This document shows, piece after piece, positions 27,636 through 35,794 of a stretch of 64,000 nucleotides of DNA. Source of the stretch: Curtobacterium ammoniigenes NBRC 101786 (GTDB lineage: Bacteria > Actinomycetota > Actinomycetes > Actinomycetales > Microbacteriaceae). The notes beneath the pieces were generated by a model that was not told the origin of the DNA, made no database searches, and saw nothing but the letters and a program-made list of their open reading frames with translations. The first letter of the stretch is position 1; every line of letters begins with the position of its first letter. The stretch is taken from positions 310,001-374,000 of the forward strand of contig NZ_BCSV01000002.1 of the NCBI RefSeq assembly GCF_001571045.1. The letters are read 5' to 3'. Position numbers and translations under genes: made by a program.

Positions 27636-27783
27636 AGACATCCTTGCGGCCATCGATGAAGACGACCATGACCGGAAACTGATCGTCACGCAGCTGCTGG
27701 ATAGAAAGAAGCAAGTTGGACCCGGGAGCATCGATTTGCGCCTGGGAACCGAATTCATCCTGAATCCCATCGGAGACCTATGA
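27616..27783 (+). pseudogene. N-terminal fragment of a dCTP-deaminase-like protein
   Basis: The 55 residues contain LLREDILAAID, then QVGPGSIDLRLGTEFI (about 34-49). This matches the N-terminal SxDxRLG strand of the dCTP deaminase/dUTPase superfamily, whose full members are about 170-200 aa. The frame stops before any catalytic Glu or the trimer core, so the protein is truncated and presumably inactive. Stop overlaps the ATG of the next gene (ATGA), a coupling that may be original. Confidence 0.5.
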
Positions 27784-28439
27784 ACCGAGCGAAGGCAGGC
27801 GTCGGCACGTCCGCTGCCGCGACGATGATCGAGATCGGACCCATCCGCCAGCGCAGCCTTGATGCGAGCGGCCGAGTGATCATCGCGCATCCCGAAGCGA
27901 TCACAGGGTCATGGAACGACGCCCCGGACGCCGCGGCGATCGGGCTCTGTGCCTTCTTCGCGTTGATTCTCGACGTCGCGCAGAAGCGCACCGACCCCAC
28001 GTACGGTGAGACCTACCGATTCCTCCGAACCGATCGGATCGACGGAGGAGCACCCGGTCTTCCGCAGCGTTCCGGCTGGGGACTCATTGCGCCGATACCG
28101 TTCGACTGGGCGTGGATTGACGAGCACGCCGCGTTCACACCGGACGCCGCTGCGCTGGCGCTCCGCATGCCTCATGGGTCCGCGTCGCCGTCCGCGATCG
28201 GTCCGGGTGTCTCGTGGCGCAGCCAGGCGCCGACCCACCCGGAACCGTTCGACGCGATCGTCACGCATCAGGACGCGGCAGATCCCGAGTGGGCAGCAGT
28301 CGGATTCCGCCCCGGCGAGCCGTGGGACGGGACGCTGCCGCCGCGTGTGGCCGCCGGTATGAGCGAGATCCGACGCATTGAAGAGCGGCAGCTACGCCGC
28401 GCGCACCGAAGCGGCACGTTCTCGGGGCCGTGGGCATGA
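27780..28439 (+). CDS. hypothetical protein
   Basis: This 219-aa, Trp- and Pro-containing soluble protein is not recognised. It has even composition and high third-position GC, no signal peptide and no TM segment. A second ATG at 27825 could be the true start. It overlaps the deaminase-like fragment by 4 nt, so they may have formed one operon before the truncation. No paralogue is seen in the window. Confidence 0.5.
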   Translation: MNRAKAGVGTSAAATMIEIGPIRQRSLDASGRVIIAHPEAITGSWNDAPDAAAIGLCAFFALILDVAQKRTDPTYGETYRFLRTDRIDGGAPGLPQRSGWGLIAPIPFDWAWIDEHAAFTPDAAALALRMPHGSASPSAIGPGVSWRSQAPTHPEPFDAIVTHQDAADPEWAAVGFRPGEPWDGTLPPRVAAGMSEIRRIEERQLRRAHRSGTFSGPWA

Positions 28440-28467
28440 AATCGGCCGGACTTCCCGGCGTCCGCAC

Positions 28468-29205
28468 CTAGCCAAACAGGTCGTGCTCGTAGCTCGTGAC
28501 TTCTTTCCCGTCGAATTGAACGATGTGACCGTTGTGGTTTTTCCCATCGAACAGGAAGCCAACGATGTTTTCGGCTGCATCTTCGGTGGACTTCACCATG
28601 CCGCCGTGATCGCCCACGCTCGTGCCATTGAGGTCAGTGGCGACTGCCCCCGGCATGACCCCAAAAATCTGCCGACGACTTCCTGATTTTTCAAATTCAC
28701 GACCGAATGCGATCGTCATCACGTTTTGTGCCGCCTTCGAGGTCACGTAGGCCAGTGGCTGCCAGAATGTGGCCGTCACGGGCACGGTCACATTGAGGAT
28801 TCGGGCGTCCTCGCTCAGGGCCGGCAGGAAACTCTTAATCACCTCGTGGGTGCCCAGAAAGTTCGTCTCGATGGTCTCGCGCAGGTCCGCCGTCGTGTAC
28901 GCCAGGGGAGATTTTCCCATATCGAGCCGGCTGGTATCGGTCGCGATATTGCCCGCGATACCTGCGTTGTTGATCAACAGATCGAGATCGGTAACTGCTT
29001 CCGCGGCAGCGTGGATGGTATCGAAGTCCGCCAGATCCAGTTTGATGAAGCTGGCCGCATATCCCTGGCCCGTCAGACGACTCACGGCGTCCTGGCCTCG
29101 CTGTTCGTCACGGGCTCCGATGTACAGCTCATAGCCGCGCCGCCCGAGCGCTTGCGCGATTCCGTAGCCAATCCCCTTATTGGCGCCTGTAATGAATGCC
29201 TTCAC
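28468..29205 (-). CDS. short-chain dehydrogenase/reductase
   Basis: This 245-aa classical SDR has the Rossmann motif TGANKGIGYGIA (about 6-17), NNAG (about 83-86) and the catalytic YVTSK (Tyr at about 160, with Lys 4 later); substrate is unknown. GC is noticeably lower than in flanking genes and the codon choice is mixed, suggesting transfer. It resembles carbonyl-reductase-like SDRs of soil bacteria. It is convergent with the hypothetical gene at 27780 and has no operon partner. Confidence 0.88.
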   Translation of the reverse strand: MKAFITGANKGIGYGIAQALGRRGYELYIGARDEQRGQDAVSRLTGQGYAASFIKLDLADFDTIHAAAEAVTDLDLLINNAGIAGNIATDTSRLDMGKSPLAYTTADLRETIETNFLGTHEVIKSFLPALSEDARILNVTVPVTATFWQPLAYVTSKAAQNVMTIAFGREFEKSGSRRQIFGVMPGAVATDLNGTSVGDHGGMVKSTEDAAENIVGFLFDGKNHNGHIVQFDGKEVTSYEHDLFG

Positions 29206-29518
29206 TGGATGTGCCCCTTACTCGTATCGGCACCATCGAGCTCGAACTGCTCGATGGCGTCGTCCATGGACCCGTTGCATCTGCCAATCGACGACTCAGC
29301 GCGGCAGGCCCAGCGCTCGTCGCGTCTGTCCAACCAAGGGCGCCCCGACGAACTCTAGGCTCCGAGCGTTGGGGGCGACCATGGTTCGCCATCGAACGCT
29401 ACTCGTGCGAGTACCGGCGACGACCAGTCGCCGATGACGGCGGCCGTCGAGCTATCGCACCCCGATCGCTCTCCCATCCGTCAATACACCGGAAGTGAAG
29501 GGTGCTCTTGCTTGATTG

Positions 29519-29671
29519 CTAGTCGCGAACGGGCGCGTTTTTCACCCGCTCGCGGTGCTGCCGGAGGAACCAAGACACCGGGCCGAGGAATGGTACGGCC
29601 AGCACGACAAGTGCCCAAGCGATCAACCGCCACCAAGGGAGGTTCGGAGCCGAGATAGCGAGCGAGGTCAC
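29519..29671 (-). pseudogene. remnant of a PLDc_N-type small membrane protein
   Basis: In a minus-strand frame ending at TAG (29519-29521), about 50 codons read LPWWRLIAWALVVLAVPFLG followed by PVSWFLRQHRERVK, the typical second TM and basic tail of PLDc_N (cardiolipin-synthase N-terminal) mini-proteins. A TGA lies just upstream and only a GTG at 29671 without a ribosome site could start it; the first TM is missing. The remaining 29206-29518 and 29672-29683 bases hold nothing I can identify. Confidence 0.4.
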
Positions 29672-29683
29672 GGCGACGAGCGA

Positions 29684-30607
29684 TCAGCGGGCCGGGCCGC
29701 TTCCTCGTGCGCGTGCCCATGCCGCGGGGGACTCGCCGACCACCTCACGAAAGAACGACCCGAAGTTCGAGGGGTCCGCGAACCCGAGCTGTGCCGCGCA
29801 CGCCGCTGCGGACACACCGTCGTGCGCGAGGAGCCGCTTCGCTTCGAGCGCTATTCGCTCGTTGATGTAGGTCTTCGCCGACCGGCCCGTGCTCCGCAGC
29901 GCGGCGCGCGTGACCGTTCTCGATGAGTAGCCGAGCAGCCTTGCATAGAAGCCGACGTCGTGATGCAGCGCGAAGTGCTGTTCGACCGATCGCCGGAACG
30001 CCGCCGCAAGCCCGTCAGTGGGTGGCCGCTCGGCAGCAACCGGGCCCCTCGTATCGGCGTCGCCGTCAGTTTGTACCCGTCGTGACGCGGCGAGCTGGAG
30101 CCGCCCGAGGAGCGCCGCCAGGAGCAGTGGCAGCTGGTCGGGCGGTCGATTCTCTGGCGGCTCTGCGAATTCCAGGGCCAGATGTGCCACGGCGGTGGCG
30201 ACGACGGGGGAGCAGGTGTCGAGCCTCCACACTGGCTCGCGGTCGAGATCGTCTGTGAGCGCCTGCACTGCCGCCGGCATCGGCACCGACGGCTCAAACA
30301 GAACGAGCGTCCCCTCCACCGTTGCGATGTCGTTCCAGCGATGCACCGCGCCCGGCGGGATCCACACCGCCGTGTCGGCCACCAGGGCATGGGGCGCACC
30401 GAAGTCGATCGTGACGCGACCCGAGCCTCCCGTGACGATCGCAATGACGTGAAAGTCGGCTCGCTGGGTCTGACCGTCGTTGAGTGCTCGGAGCGTTTCG
30501 AACGGCATTACTTCGACATCGGAGAGACCGCCGGGGGACTCGTACGTCAAGTGGCGAACGGGAGGCACATGGCCATTTTTCACCATGCGCGGACCGGTTT
30601 GCCGCAT
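29684..30607 (-). CDS. AraC-family transcriptional regulator
   Basis: This 307-aa regulator has an N-terminal cupin-like effector domain (about 25-110; FHVIAIVTGGSGRVTIDFG and VWIPPGAVHRW) and a C-terminal double HTH (about 210-300; GYSSRTVTRAALRSTG and the signature LGFADPSNFGSFFREVVGESPAAW). The ATG at 30607 (MRQTGPRMVKNG) has GGAG upstream; 30586 is an alternative. It is divergent from the hydrolase-SDR pair at 30676, 68 bp away, which it most likely controls. Confidence 0.88.
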   Translation of the reverse strand: MRQTGPRMVKNGHVPPVRHLTYESPGGLSDVEVMPFETLRALNDGQTQRADFHVIAIVTGGSGRVTIDFGAPHALVADTAVWIPPGAVHRWNDIATVEGTLVLFEPSVPMPAAVQALTDDLDREPVWRLDTCSPVVATAVAHLALEFAEPPENRPPDQLPLLLAALLGRLQLAASRRVQTDGDADTRGPVAAERPPTDGLAAAFRRSVEQHFALHHDVGFYARLLGYSSRTVTRAALRSTGRSAKTYINERIALEAKRLLAHDGVSAAACAAQLGFADPSNFGSFFREVVGESPAAWARARGSGPAR

Positions 30608-30675
30608 GACAGTGCGTTCTCCAACGCCTGAAATAGGGAGCGATTGCAAGACACAACACGGAAGAAGAGAAGGAC

Positions 30676-31452
30676 ATGGCAACAGATCTGCCCGTTTATG
30701 ACCACCAACCGGGTACAGGACCGACGGTGGTGTTCTTGCACTACTGGGGAGGTTCGGCGCGCACGTGGGCGCCGGTTCGGGAGCTCCTGCCCAGAGCCGC
30801 AACGCTGTCGATCGACTTCCGCGGGTGGGCGCGATCACACATGCTCGAAGGCCCGTACACGCTCGACCAGTACGCACGGGACGTGCTCGCGATCCTCGCG
30901 GCCGAGGAGGTGCACGACTTCGTCCTTGTCGGGCATTCGATGGGCGGCAAGGTCGCCCAACTCATCGCGGCGGCGAAGCCGGAGGGGCTTCGCGGAGTCG
31001 TGCTGGTCGGATCGGGGCCGGCGGTCCCTGCCGCGGAGATTACGCCCGAGTATCGCAACGGACTCGCGCATGCGTATGACTCGGACGAATCGGTTGCGTT
31101 CGCGCGCGACACGATCTTGACCGCGTCGCCGCTGCGTGCGGCGCTTCGCGAGCAGATCCTCGAGGACTCGCGATCAGCCGCCGAGGGGGCACGGACGGAA
31201 TGGCCGCTCCGCGGCATTGCTGCGGATATCAGCGCCTCGACACGCGAGATCGACGTACCGGCACTTGTTATCGCCGGCGAGAACGACGGTGTCGAACCCG
31301 TCGACGTGTTGCGCACCAACCTCTTGCCGTATCTTGCGTCGGCAGAATTCGTCGTGATCCCGTCAACGGGACACCTGATCCCGCTGGAAGCGTCGGCGGA
31401 GCTCGCCGCACTGATCGGACGATTCGTCGCACAGGAGTCGCCAAATCGGTGA
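30676..31452 (+). CDS. alpha/beta hydrolase
   Basis: This 258-aa alpha/beta-hydrolase fold protein has the oxyanion region VVFLHYWGGSARTW (about 17-30), nucleophile elbow VGHSMGG (Ser at about 95), an acidic residue in VIAGENDGVEPVD (about 203-215) and the catalytic His in PSTGHLIPLE (about 235). Substrate cannot be assigned. It starts the pair with the SDR 3 bp downstream, divergent from the AraC gene. Confidence 0.9.
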   Translation: MATDLPVYDHQPGTGPTVVFLHYWGGSARTWAPVRELLPRAATLSIDFRGWARSHMLEGPYTLDQYARDVLAILAAEEVHDFVLVGHSMGGKVAQLIAAAKPEGLRGVVLVGSGPAVPAAEITPEYRNGLAHAYDSDESVAFARDTILTASPLRAALREQILEDSRSAAEGARTEWPLRGIAADISASTREIDVPALVIAGENDGVEPVDVLRTNLLPYLASAEFVVIPSTGHLIPLEASAELAALIGRFVAQESPNR

Positions 31453-31455
31453 ATC

Positions 31456-32322
31456 ATGTCGGTGGTGCTGCCACTGCAGGGAAGAACCGCGCTGATCACC
31501 GGAGTCTCACGACGCCGGGGGATCGGGTTCGCCGTCGCGACGAAACTCGCGGGCCTTGGCGCGAACATCGCGATCCATCACTTCCAACCGCACGACGTTG
31601 ACCTGCCGTGGGGTGCCGACGACCTGGACCTCGTCCGCGGTGAACTGCGTGCCGCGCTGACCGGCGGCGCGCAGTTCACCGATATCTCCGCCGATCTCGC
31701 CGATCCGTCCACGATTCCAGAGGTGCTGCGTGCCGCGCGCACGCTCACCGGGACCGTCGACATTCTCGTGTGCAATCAGGCCAAGAGCGGGGACGACGGC
31801 AGCATCCTCGACATGACCGCAGACAATCTGACGGCGTTCTGGGCAACGAATACCCGCGCCTCGATCCTCCTCACCGCGGAATTCGCCCAGCAGTTCGCGC
31901 CACAGCAAGCCTCGGAACGGAGGCCCGGCGAACGCCTCGCAGGAAACGGCCCGTATGCGGAGCCACGAGGCCACGTCTTCTGGATGACCTCCGGACAAGT
32001 GCACGGAGCGATGCGCGGCGAAGTCGCGTATGCGGCCAGCAAGGCGGCGCTCGCCGGTGTGACGAGAACGGTCGCCGCGGAGCTCCTCGAACTCGGTATC
32101 GTCCTGAACACCGTGAACCCCGGTCCCGTGAACACCGGGTACATGGATCCGGAAACGACCGACCGACCGCTCGAGGAACTCAACGAATACGTCGCGAGCA
32201 CACCCTTCGGCCGCGTCGGTCGGCCGCAGGATCCTGCGGAACTCATCGGCTGGCTCGCAAGCCCCGCCGGCAGCTGGGTCGTCGGTCAAGTCCTGACGAG
32301 CGATGGGGGATTCTCGCTCTGA
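31456..32322 (+). CDS. SDR family oxidoreductase
   Basis: This 288-aa SDR has TGVSRRRGIGFAVA (about 15-28), a VCNQAKSG segment in place of NNAG (about 98-105), catalytic Tyr in VAYAASKAALAG (about 193-204) and the NPGPVNTGYMD loop. The C-terminus LTSDGGFSL is typical of FabG-like enzymes. The Arg-rich glycine motif resembles 3-ketoacyl-ACP-reductase-like enzymes with a modified cofactor site. Likely co-transcribed with the hydrolase. Confidence 0.88.
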   Translation: MSVVLPLQGRTALITGVSRRRGIGFAVATKLAGLGANIAIHHFQPHDVDLPWGADDLDLVRGELRAALTGGAQFTDISADLADPSTIPEVLRAARTLTGTVDILVCNQAKSGDDGSILDMTADNLTAFWATNTRASILLTAEFAQQFAPQQASERRPGERLAGNGPYAEPRGHVFWMTSGQVHGAMRGEVAYAASKAALAGVTRTVAAELLELGIVLNTVNPGPVNTGYMDPETTDRPLEELNEYVASTPFGRVGRPQDPAELIGWLASPAGSWVVGQVLTSDGGFSL

Positions 32323-32369
32323 GCGCCCTCGACGCCCCGCCTCCCGTTCGTTAGCTGAAGAGTTGCCGA

Positions 32370-32400
32370 ACATACGACGCGACGCGTGACGAACGTATGT
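32370..32400. promoter_or_regulatory. inverted repeat ACATACG/CGTATGT
   Basis: Perfect 7-bp arms (32370-32376 and 32394-32400) with a 17-bp spacer that itself contains ACGCGT. It lies 73 bp upstream of the Asp23 gene. It has no T-tract, so an operator is more likely than a terminator; the binding protein is unknown. Confidence 0.3.
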
Positions 32401-32472
32401 GGTGAGCCGTCCTACCCGTGAACAGCAACCGCTGGGGTCGTCCCGGCGGACACGAGAAGGAGGAACCACGTC

Positions 32473-32928
32473 ATGGCCGACACCACGACCACGCAGCTCG
32501 CCACCCCGAACTCCGCACGCTCCCACACTGCGAGCAGCGCGGGTTCTCCGTCGGGGGCCGGCAAGAACATCATCGACGACGGCGTTGTCGCGAAGGTTGC
32601 GGGTCTCGCCGCGCGCGAAGTCGCTGGAGTCCACGCGCTCGGGAGCGGTACCGCTCGCGCGCTCGGCTCGATCCGCGATGCGATTGGTCAGCGCGACTAC
32701 GCGCAGGGCGTCAAAGTCGAGGTCGGCGAGACGCAGGTCGCAGCGGACATCGTGATCGTCGCGGAATACCCGGTTGCGCTGCAGCAGGTGGCCGAGGATG
32801 TTCGTCACGCGGTGGCGCGCGCGATCGAGCAGATCGCAGGCATGGAGGTCGCGGAGATCAACGTGACCGTGCAGGACGTGTATATCCCGGGTGACGACGA
32901 CGAAAAGAAGGAGTCGCGCGTCGAGTAA
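32473..32928 (+). CDS. Asp23/Gls24 family envelope stress protein
   Basis: This 151-aa protein has a Thr/Ser-rich N-terminus (1-30) and the Asp23 domain (about 33-140): DDGVVAKVAGLAAREVAGVH, VKVEVGETQVAADIVIVAEY and VAEINVTVQDVYI. Members associate with membrane anchors and respond to envelope or alkaline stress. Strong AGGAGG precedes the ATG. It is monocistronic, ending at the hairpin 32952-32987; the usual AmaP-like or DUF2273 partners are missing here. Confidence 0.92.
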   Translation: MADTTTTQLATPNSARSHTASSAGSPSGAGKNIIDDGVVAKVAGLAAREVAGVHALGSGTARALGSIRDAIGQRDYAQGVKVEVGETQVAADIVIVAEYPVALQQVAEDVRHAVARAIEQIAGMEVAEINVTVQDVYIPGDDDEKKESRVE

Positions 32929-32951
32929 TCGCCCTCGACGCGTTCACAGCA

Positions 32952-32987
32952 CCCCGCGCCTGGCGAGCCCGAACGGCAGGCGCGGGG
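32952..32987. terminator. terminator between asp23-like gene and hydrolase
   Basis: CCCCGCGCCTG and CAGGCGCGGGG form a perfect 11-bp stem around a 14-nt loop, 24 bp after the Asp23 stop and 17 bp before the end of the convergent hydrolase gene. Symmetry allows use in both directions. Confidence 0.75.
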
Positions 32988-33003
32988 CCTCCGGGTTCCT
33001 GCA

Positions 33004-33960
33004 TCAGCGCAGCTGGCGTCGGATTTGGGAGCGGACACGGTGACCGGCCGTGGCGCTGAGATGTCCGCGCCGGAGGAGAATCACCGAGTCAGCGGACGGA
33101 ATCAGTCGCGCCGTTTCGTCGATCAGGTCGGGCGGGTAGAAGCCGTCGCGGCTGCCCCCGACCAAGAGCGTCCGCGCCCGAATCCGGTCCAACTCGGTCC
33201 GGAGGTCGTATCCGTCCTCCGCTTCCATCAGATCGGCAGCGTCGCGTGCGCTCTCGGTCGTGACCGCGACGCCGACGAACCAGGCGGCGAGCCGCGTCAA
33301 CGGCGCGTGCGCCGGCCAGCGAATGCCCGTGACCAGCATGCGGACTGCAGCCGCGGTGAAGCGACCGTTCCGCAGTGCGCGGACCGCGAGCTTCTGCGCC
33401 TCCTGTCCGGCGTCCGACATCCGCGCCGCTGAGGACACGACGACGAGTCGCCGGACAATATCCGGATGGCGAGCGGCGAGCAGCAGCGCGATACTCCCGC
33501 CGGTCGACTCGCCGACGACGTCGATCGCGCTGCCGAACTGCTGGCTGATTGCGACCGCCGCCTCGTCCGCGATGGTCTCGAGCGAAACCGGGCGCTCTCG
33601 TGTGAATCCGGATCGCAGGAGCAGATCCCGTCGGAGGAGCCATACCGGAACGCTCCACGAGAGGGGAACCAGGGCAGCCCGCTGGAGCAGCCTTCCGAGC
33701 CGCGTCCGACCTTCGCCGTTGAGTCGGATGCCCGGAATGAACAGCACGGGCGTTCCGCCCGGTCGATTCCAGGAGGCTCGCCACAGCATCTCCTGCATGG
33801 TCCGCTCCTGGAATTCATCGACACGTCGAGCCCAATCCGCGATCGGCGGCCGCTCGTCTGGCAGAAAGCGACGGTATCGCGCGGCCCTTTGATGCGCCCG
33901 TGCGATGACACGCGCAAGTGCGCCATCATCTGGCAAAAGCAACAGAATCCTCAGGTGCAC
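33004..33960 (-). CDS. alpha/beta hydrolase
   Basis: This 318-aa hydrolase has VLFIPGIRLNGEG (about 72-84), nucleophile elbow VVGESTGGSIALLLA (Ser at about 152), an acid loop LLVGGSRDGFYPPDLI (about 268-283) and a C-terminal RRGHLSATAGH with the candidate catalytic His. The N-terminal 60 residues are an Arg-rich helical extension. It is convergent with the Asp23 gene and alone on its strand; no substrate is indicated. Confidence 0.85.
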   Translation of the reverse strand: MHLRILLLLPDDGALARVIARAHQRAARYRRFLPDERPPIADWARRVDEFQERTMQEMLWRASWNRPGGTPVLFIPGIRLNGEGRTRLGRLLQRAALVPLSWSVPVWLLRRDLLLRSGFTRERPVSLETIADEAAVAISQQFGSAIDVVGESTGGSIALLLAARHPDIVRRLVVVSSAARMSDAGQEAQKLAVRALRNGRFTAAAVRMLVTGIRWPAHAPLTRLAAWFVGVAVTTESARDAADLMEAEDGYDLRTELDRIRARTLLVGGSRDGFYPPDLIDETARLIPSADSVILLRRGHLSATAGHRVRSQIRRQLR

Positions 33961-34043
33961 GGAGGTCGCTTTGATCGTCGCCGCGCAGCGTCGATGGAAG
34001 GAGGACGCGTGCGGCGCCTCCCTATCGATCGAGGAGGACGCTC

Positions 34044-34142
34044 ATGTGGGCAGGTACGGGCTTCACGATTCCCGGGATTCTGATGTTCTTCAGCGCCGTG
34101 GCGCTGGTGTTCGGGGGCCTCATCGCCAATCGGCGCCATTGA
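34044..34142 (+). CDS. 32-aa single-span membrane mini-protein
   Basis: ATG at 34044 encodes MWAGTGFTIPGILMFFSAVA then a short tail ending GLIANRRH. Residues 7-27 are one hydrophobic helix followed by a positive C-terminus, so the N-terminus is probably outside. GAGGAGGACG at optimal spacing strongly supports translation. It lies between a divergent hydrolase and the acidic protein at 34179. Function is unknown; similar short actinobacterial TM proteins exist but are uncharacterised. Confidence 0.6.
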   Translation: MWAGTGFTIPGILMFFSAVALVFGGLIANRRH

Positions 34143-34178
34143 GGCCCGGGAGTCAGTCGCGGGGAGTTGACTCCTGCC

Positions 34179-34394
34179 ATGACCGATTTCGTGCGCGAGC
34201 AGCCGGACAACGACCCTGATGAGATCGACGCACATGGCGTGGACCTCGTCGACGGTGACGCCCCATCGGTTCGGCTGTTGATCCGAGGGGATCTGCCTCG
34301 CACGTTGGAGCACGAGGGCCGGACCTGGGTCGCCACCGGGGAGACCCACGACGCAGGCGACAGTCCAGACATCGCCGTGTTCCGACCGGCCTGA
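34179..34394 (+). CDS. small acidic hypothetical protein
   Basis: This 71-aa protein is strongly acidic in its first 30 residues (REQPDNDPDEIDAHGVDLVD) with a beta-rich remainder (EHEGRTWVATGETHDAG). No domain is recognised. The start at the ATG 34179 is uncertain; a TTG at 34167 is directly adjacent to GGGGAG. It follows the mini-membrane protein by 36 bp. Confidence 0.5.
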   Translation: MTDFVREQPDNDPDEIDAHGVDLVDGDAPSVRLLIRGDLPRTLEHEGRTWVATGETHDAGDSPDIAVFRPA

Positions 34395-34504
34395 CCTATG
34401 GCTCGGCCGGACGTTGCTTGAGAGCGCTCCCAGTGAGACTGCCAGGGGACCGCATATTGGGACATCCTGAGCCGAACGGAGTCAGCGTCGTGAGGTGATG
34501 TCGA

Positions 34505-35794
34505 ATGCCGCCTGAGTCCTCAGTTCGTCGGATCGCGGCGATCGGCGCCGGACGCCTCGTGGCAGCCGCCGCGCGTCTCCGCGGCGGCGGCACCGCGCTC
34601 CCCGGCGCGGTCATGCAACGAATCGATCCCGCCGTAGTCAAGGAGGCGCTCGGAAGCCTCCCGTTCGGCGTTGTCGTGGTGAGCGGCACGAACGGCAAGA
34701 CAACGACCACGAAGATCGTCGTCGAGCTCCTCCGCCGTCGCGGGTTCCGGGTGTTCACCAACCCCAGCGGCAGCAATCTCACGCAGGGCATCGCCTCCGA
34801 GCTGCTCGGGGCGCTCGAATGGCGCGGAGGACTCCATGCCGATATCGCCGTGCTGGAACTCGACGAAGGGTACGCCGCCACGTTCGCGCGGGCGGTCCCT
34901 CCACGAGCGGCGCTGATCCTCAATGTGTTCCGCGATCAGCTCGACCGCTTCGGAGAACTCGATTCGGTCACCGGCAAGCTGCGCGAGCTCGTGGCGTCGA
35001 CGAACGGTCCGGTCGTGCTCAATCGAGACGACGGACGTGTGGCCCGACTCGAAGACGTGGCGGCGGACGCCCGTTTCTTCGGGATCGACCCCACCCTCGA
35101 CGCAACGTTCCCGTCGGACGACGAGATGTACGGCAAAGCCCGCACCCGCGCCGGCAGTGCGGAAACGCAACTCGATGTGACGCTCGTCGATCTGCCGCAG
35201 CCCGGCCGCGCGGTCATTGCGATCGGCGCGGTCCGACATGAGGTCGACCTGCAGCTTCCCGGGGCGCACAACGCGTTGAATGCGGTTGCCGCCCTTGCGC
35301 TCGTCCGCGCCGTTTCCGGAACGGCACACGGCACCGAGGGCGATCTCCGCGCGCTGAGCCGCATCGAGCCTGCCTCGGGGCGCGGTGAGCAGTTCCACGG
35401 TCCCCATGGATCGGTGGAGCTCCTCCTGGTCAAGAATCCCGCCGGATTCCGAATGCTGCTGCAGGAGGCCGCTCCATCGGACACAACGATGGTCGTCATC
35501 AACAATCACCCGGCTGACGGCAAGGATGCATCCTGGCTCTGGGACGTCGTCGTCGATGGGCTGAGCGGCGTTGCCGTGGCCTCCGGGACACGGGCGCATC
35601 AGCTCGCGCTCCGTCTGCAGTACGCGGGAATTCCTCCGCAGCGGGTCATTCCAGACCCGGACCGCGCGCTTCGCGAGTTCCTGGGGGCTCCGGCCACCGG
35701 TCGCAGACGCATCTACTGCAGTTACACCGCCATGCGGGCCGTGCGGCCCCAACTCGTCGCCTGGGAGCAGCGCTATGCACGACTCCGACCCTGA
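34505..35794 (+). CDS. murT: lipid II isoglutaminyl synthase, Mur-ligase subunit MurT
   Basis: This 429-aa Mur ligase acts with GatD to amidate D-Glu of lipid II to D-iso-glutamine. The ATP P-loop VVSGTNGKTTTTKI is at about residues 60-73, the central-domain ELDEGYAATF at about 118-127, NRDDGRVARL at about 177, and the C-terminal DUF1727 domain with NNHPADGKDASWLWD at about 340-354. The four-Cys zinc ribbon found in characterised MurT proteins is absent; only one Cys occurs, near the C-terminus. GAGGTGATG precedes the ATG. gatD overlaps by 20 nt. Confidence 0.92.
   Translation: MPPESSVRRIAAIGAGRLVAAAARLRGGGTALPGAVMQRIDPAVVKEALGSLPFGVVVVSGTNGKTTTTKIVVELLRRRGFRVFTNPSGSNLTQGIASELLGALEWRGGLHADIAVLELDEGYAATFARAVPPRAALILNVFRDQLDRFGELDSVTGKLRELVASTNGPVVLNRDDGRVARLEDVAADARFFGIDPTLDATFPSDDEMYGKARTRAGSAETQLDVTLVDLPQPGRAVIAIGAVRHEVDLQLPGAHNALNAVAALALVRAVSGTAHGTEGDLRALSRIEPASGRGEQFHGPHGSVELLLVKNPAGFRMLLQEAAPSDTTMVVINNHPADGKDASWLWDVVVDGLSGVAVASGTRAHQLALRLQYAGIPPQRVIPDPDRALREFLGAPATGRRRIYCSYTAMRAVRPQLVAWEQRYARLRP

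Noticed and set aside
27207..27890. Minus-strand frame with a transposase-like NPVQRLFETLR segment
   Set aside because: The segment recalls IS630-type C-termini, but the surrounding frame lacks any DDE motif and overlaps better-looking plus-strand frames; probably coincidence.
19817..29683. Integrative element with attachment sites
   Set aside because: Although the region looks acquired, no integrase, relaxase, tRNA-end or direct repeat pair was found at its borders.
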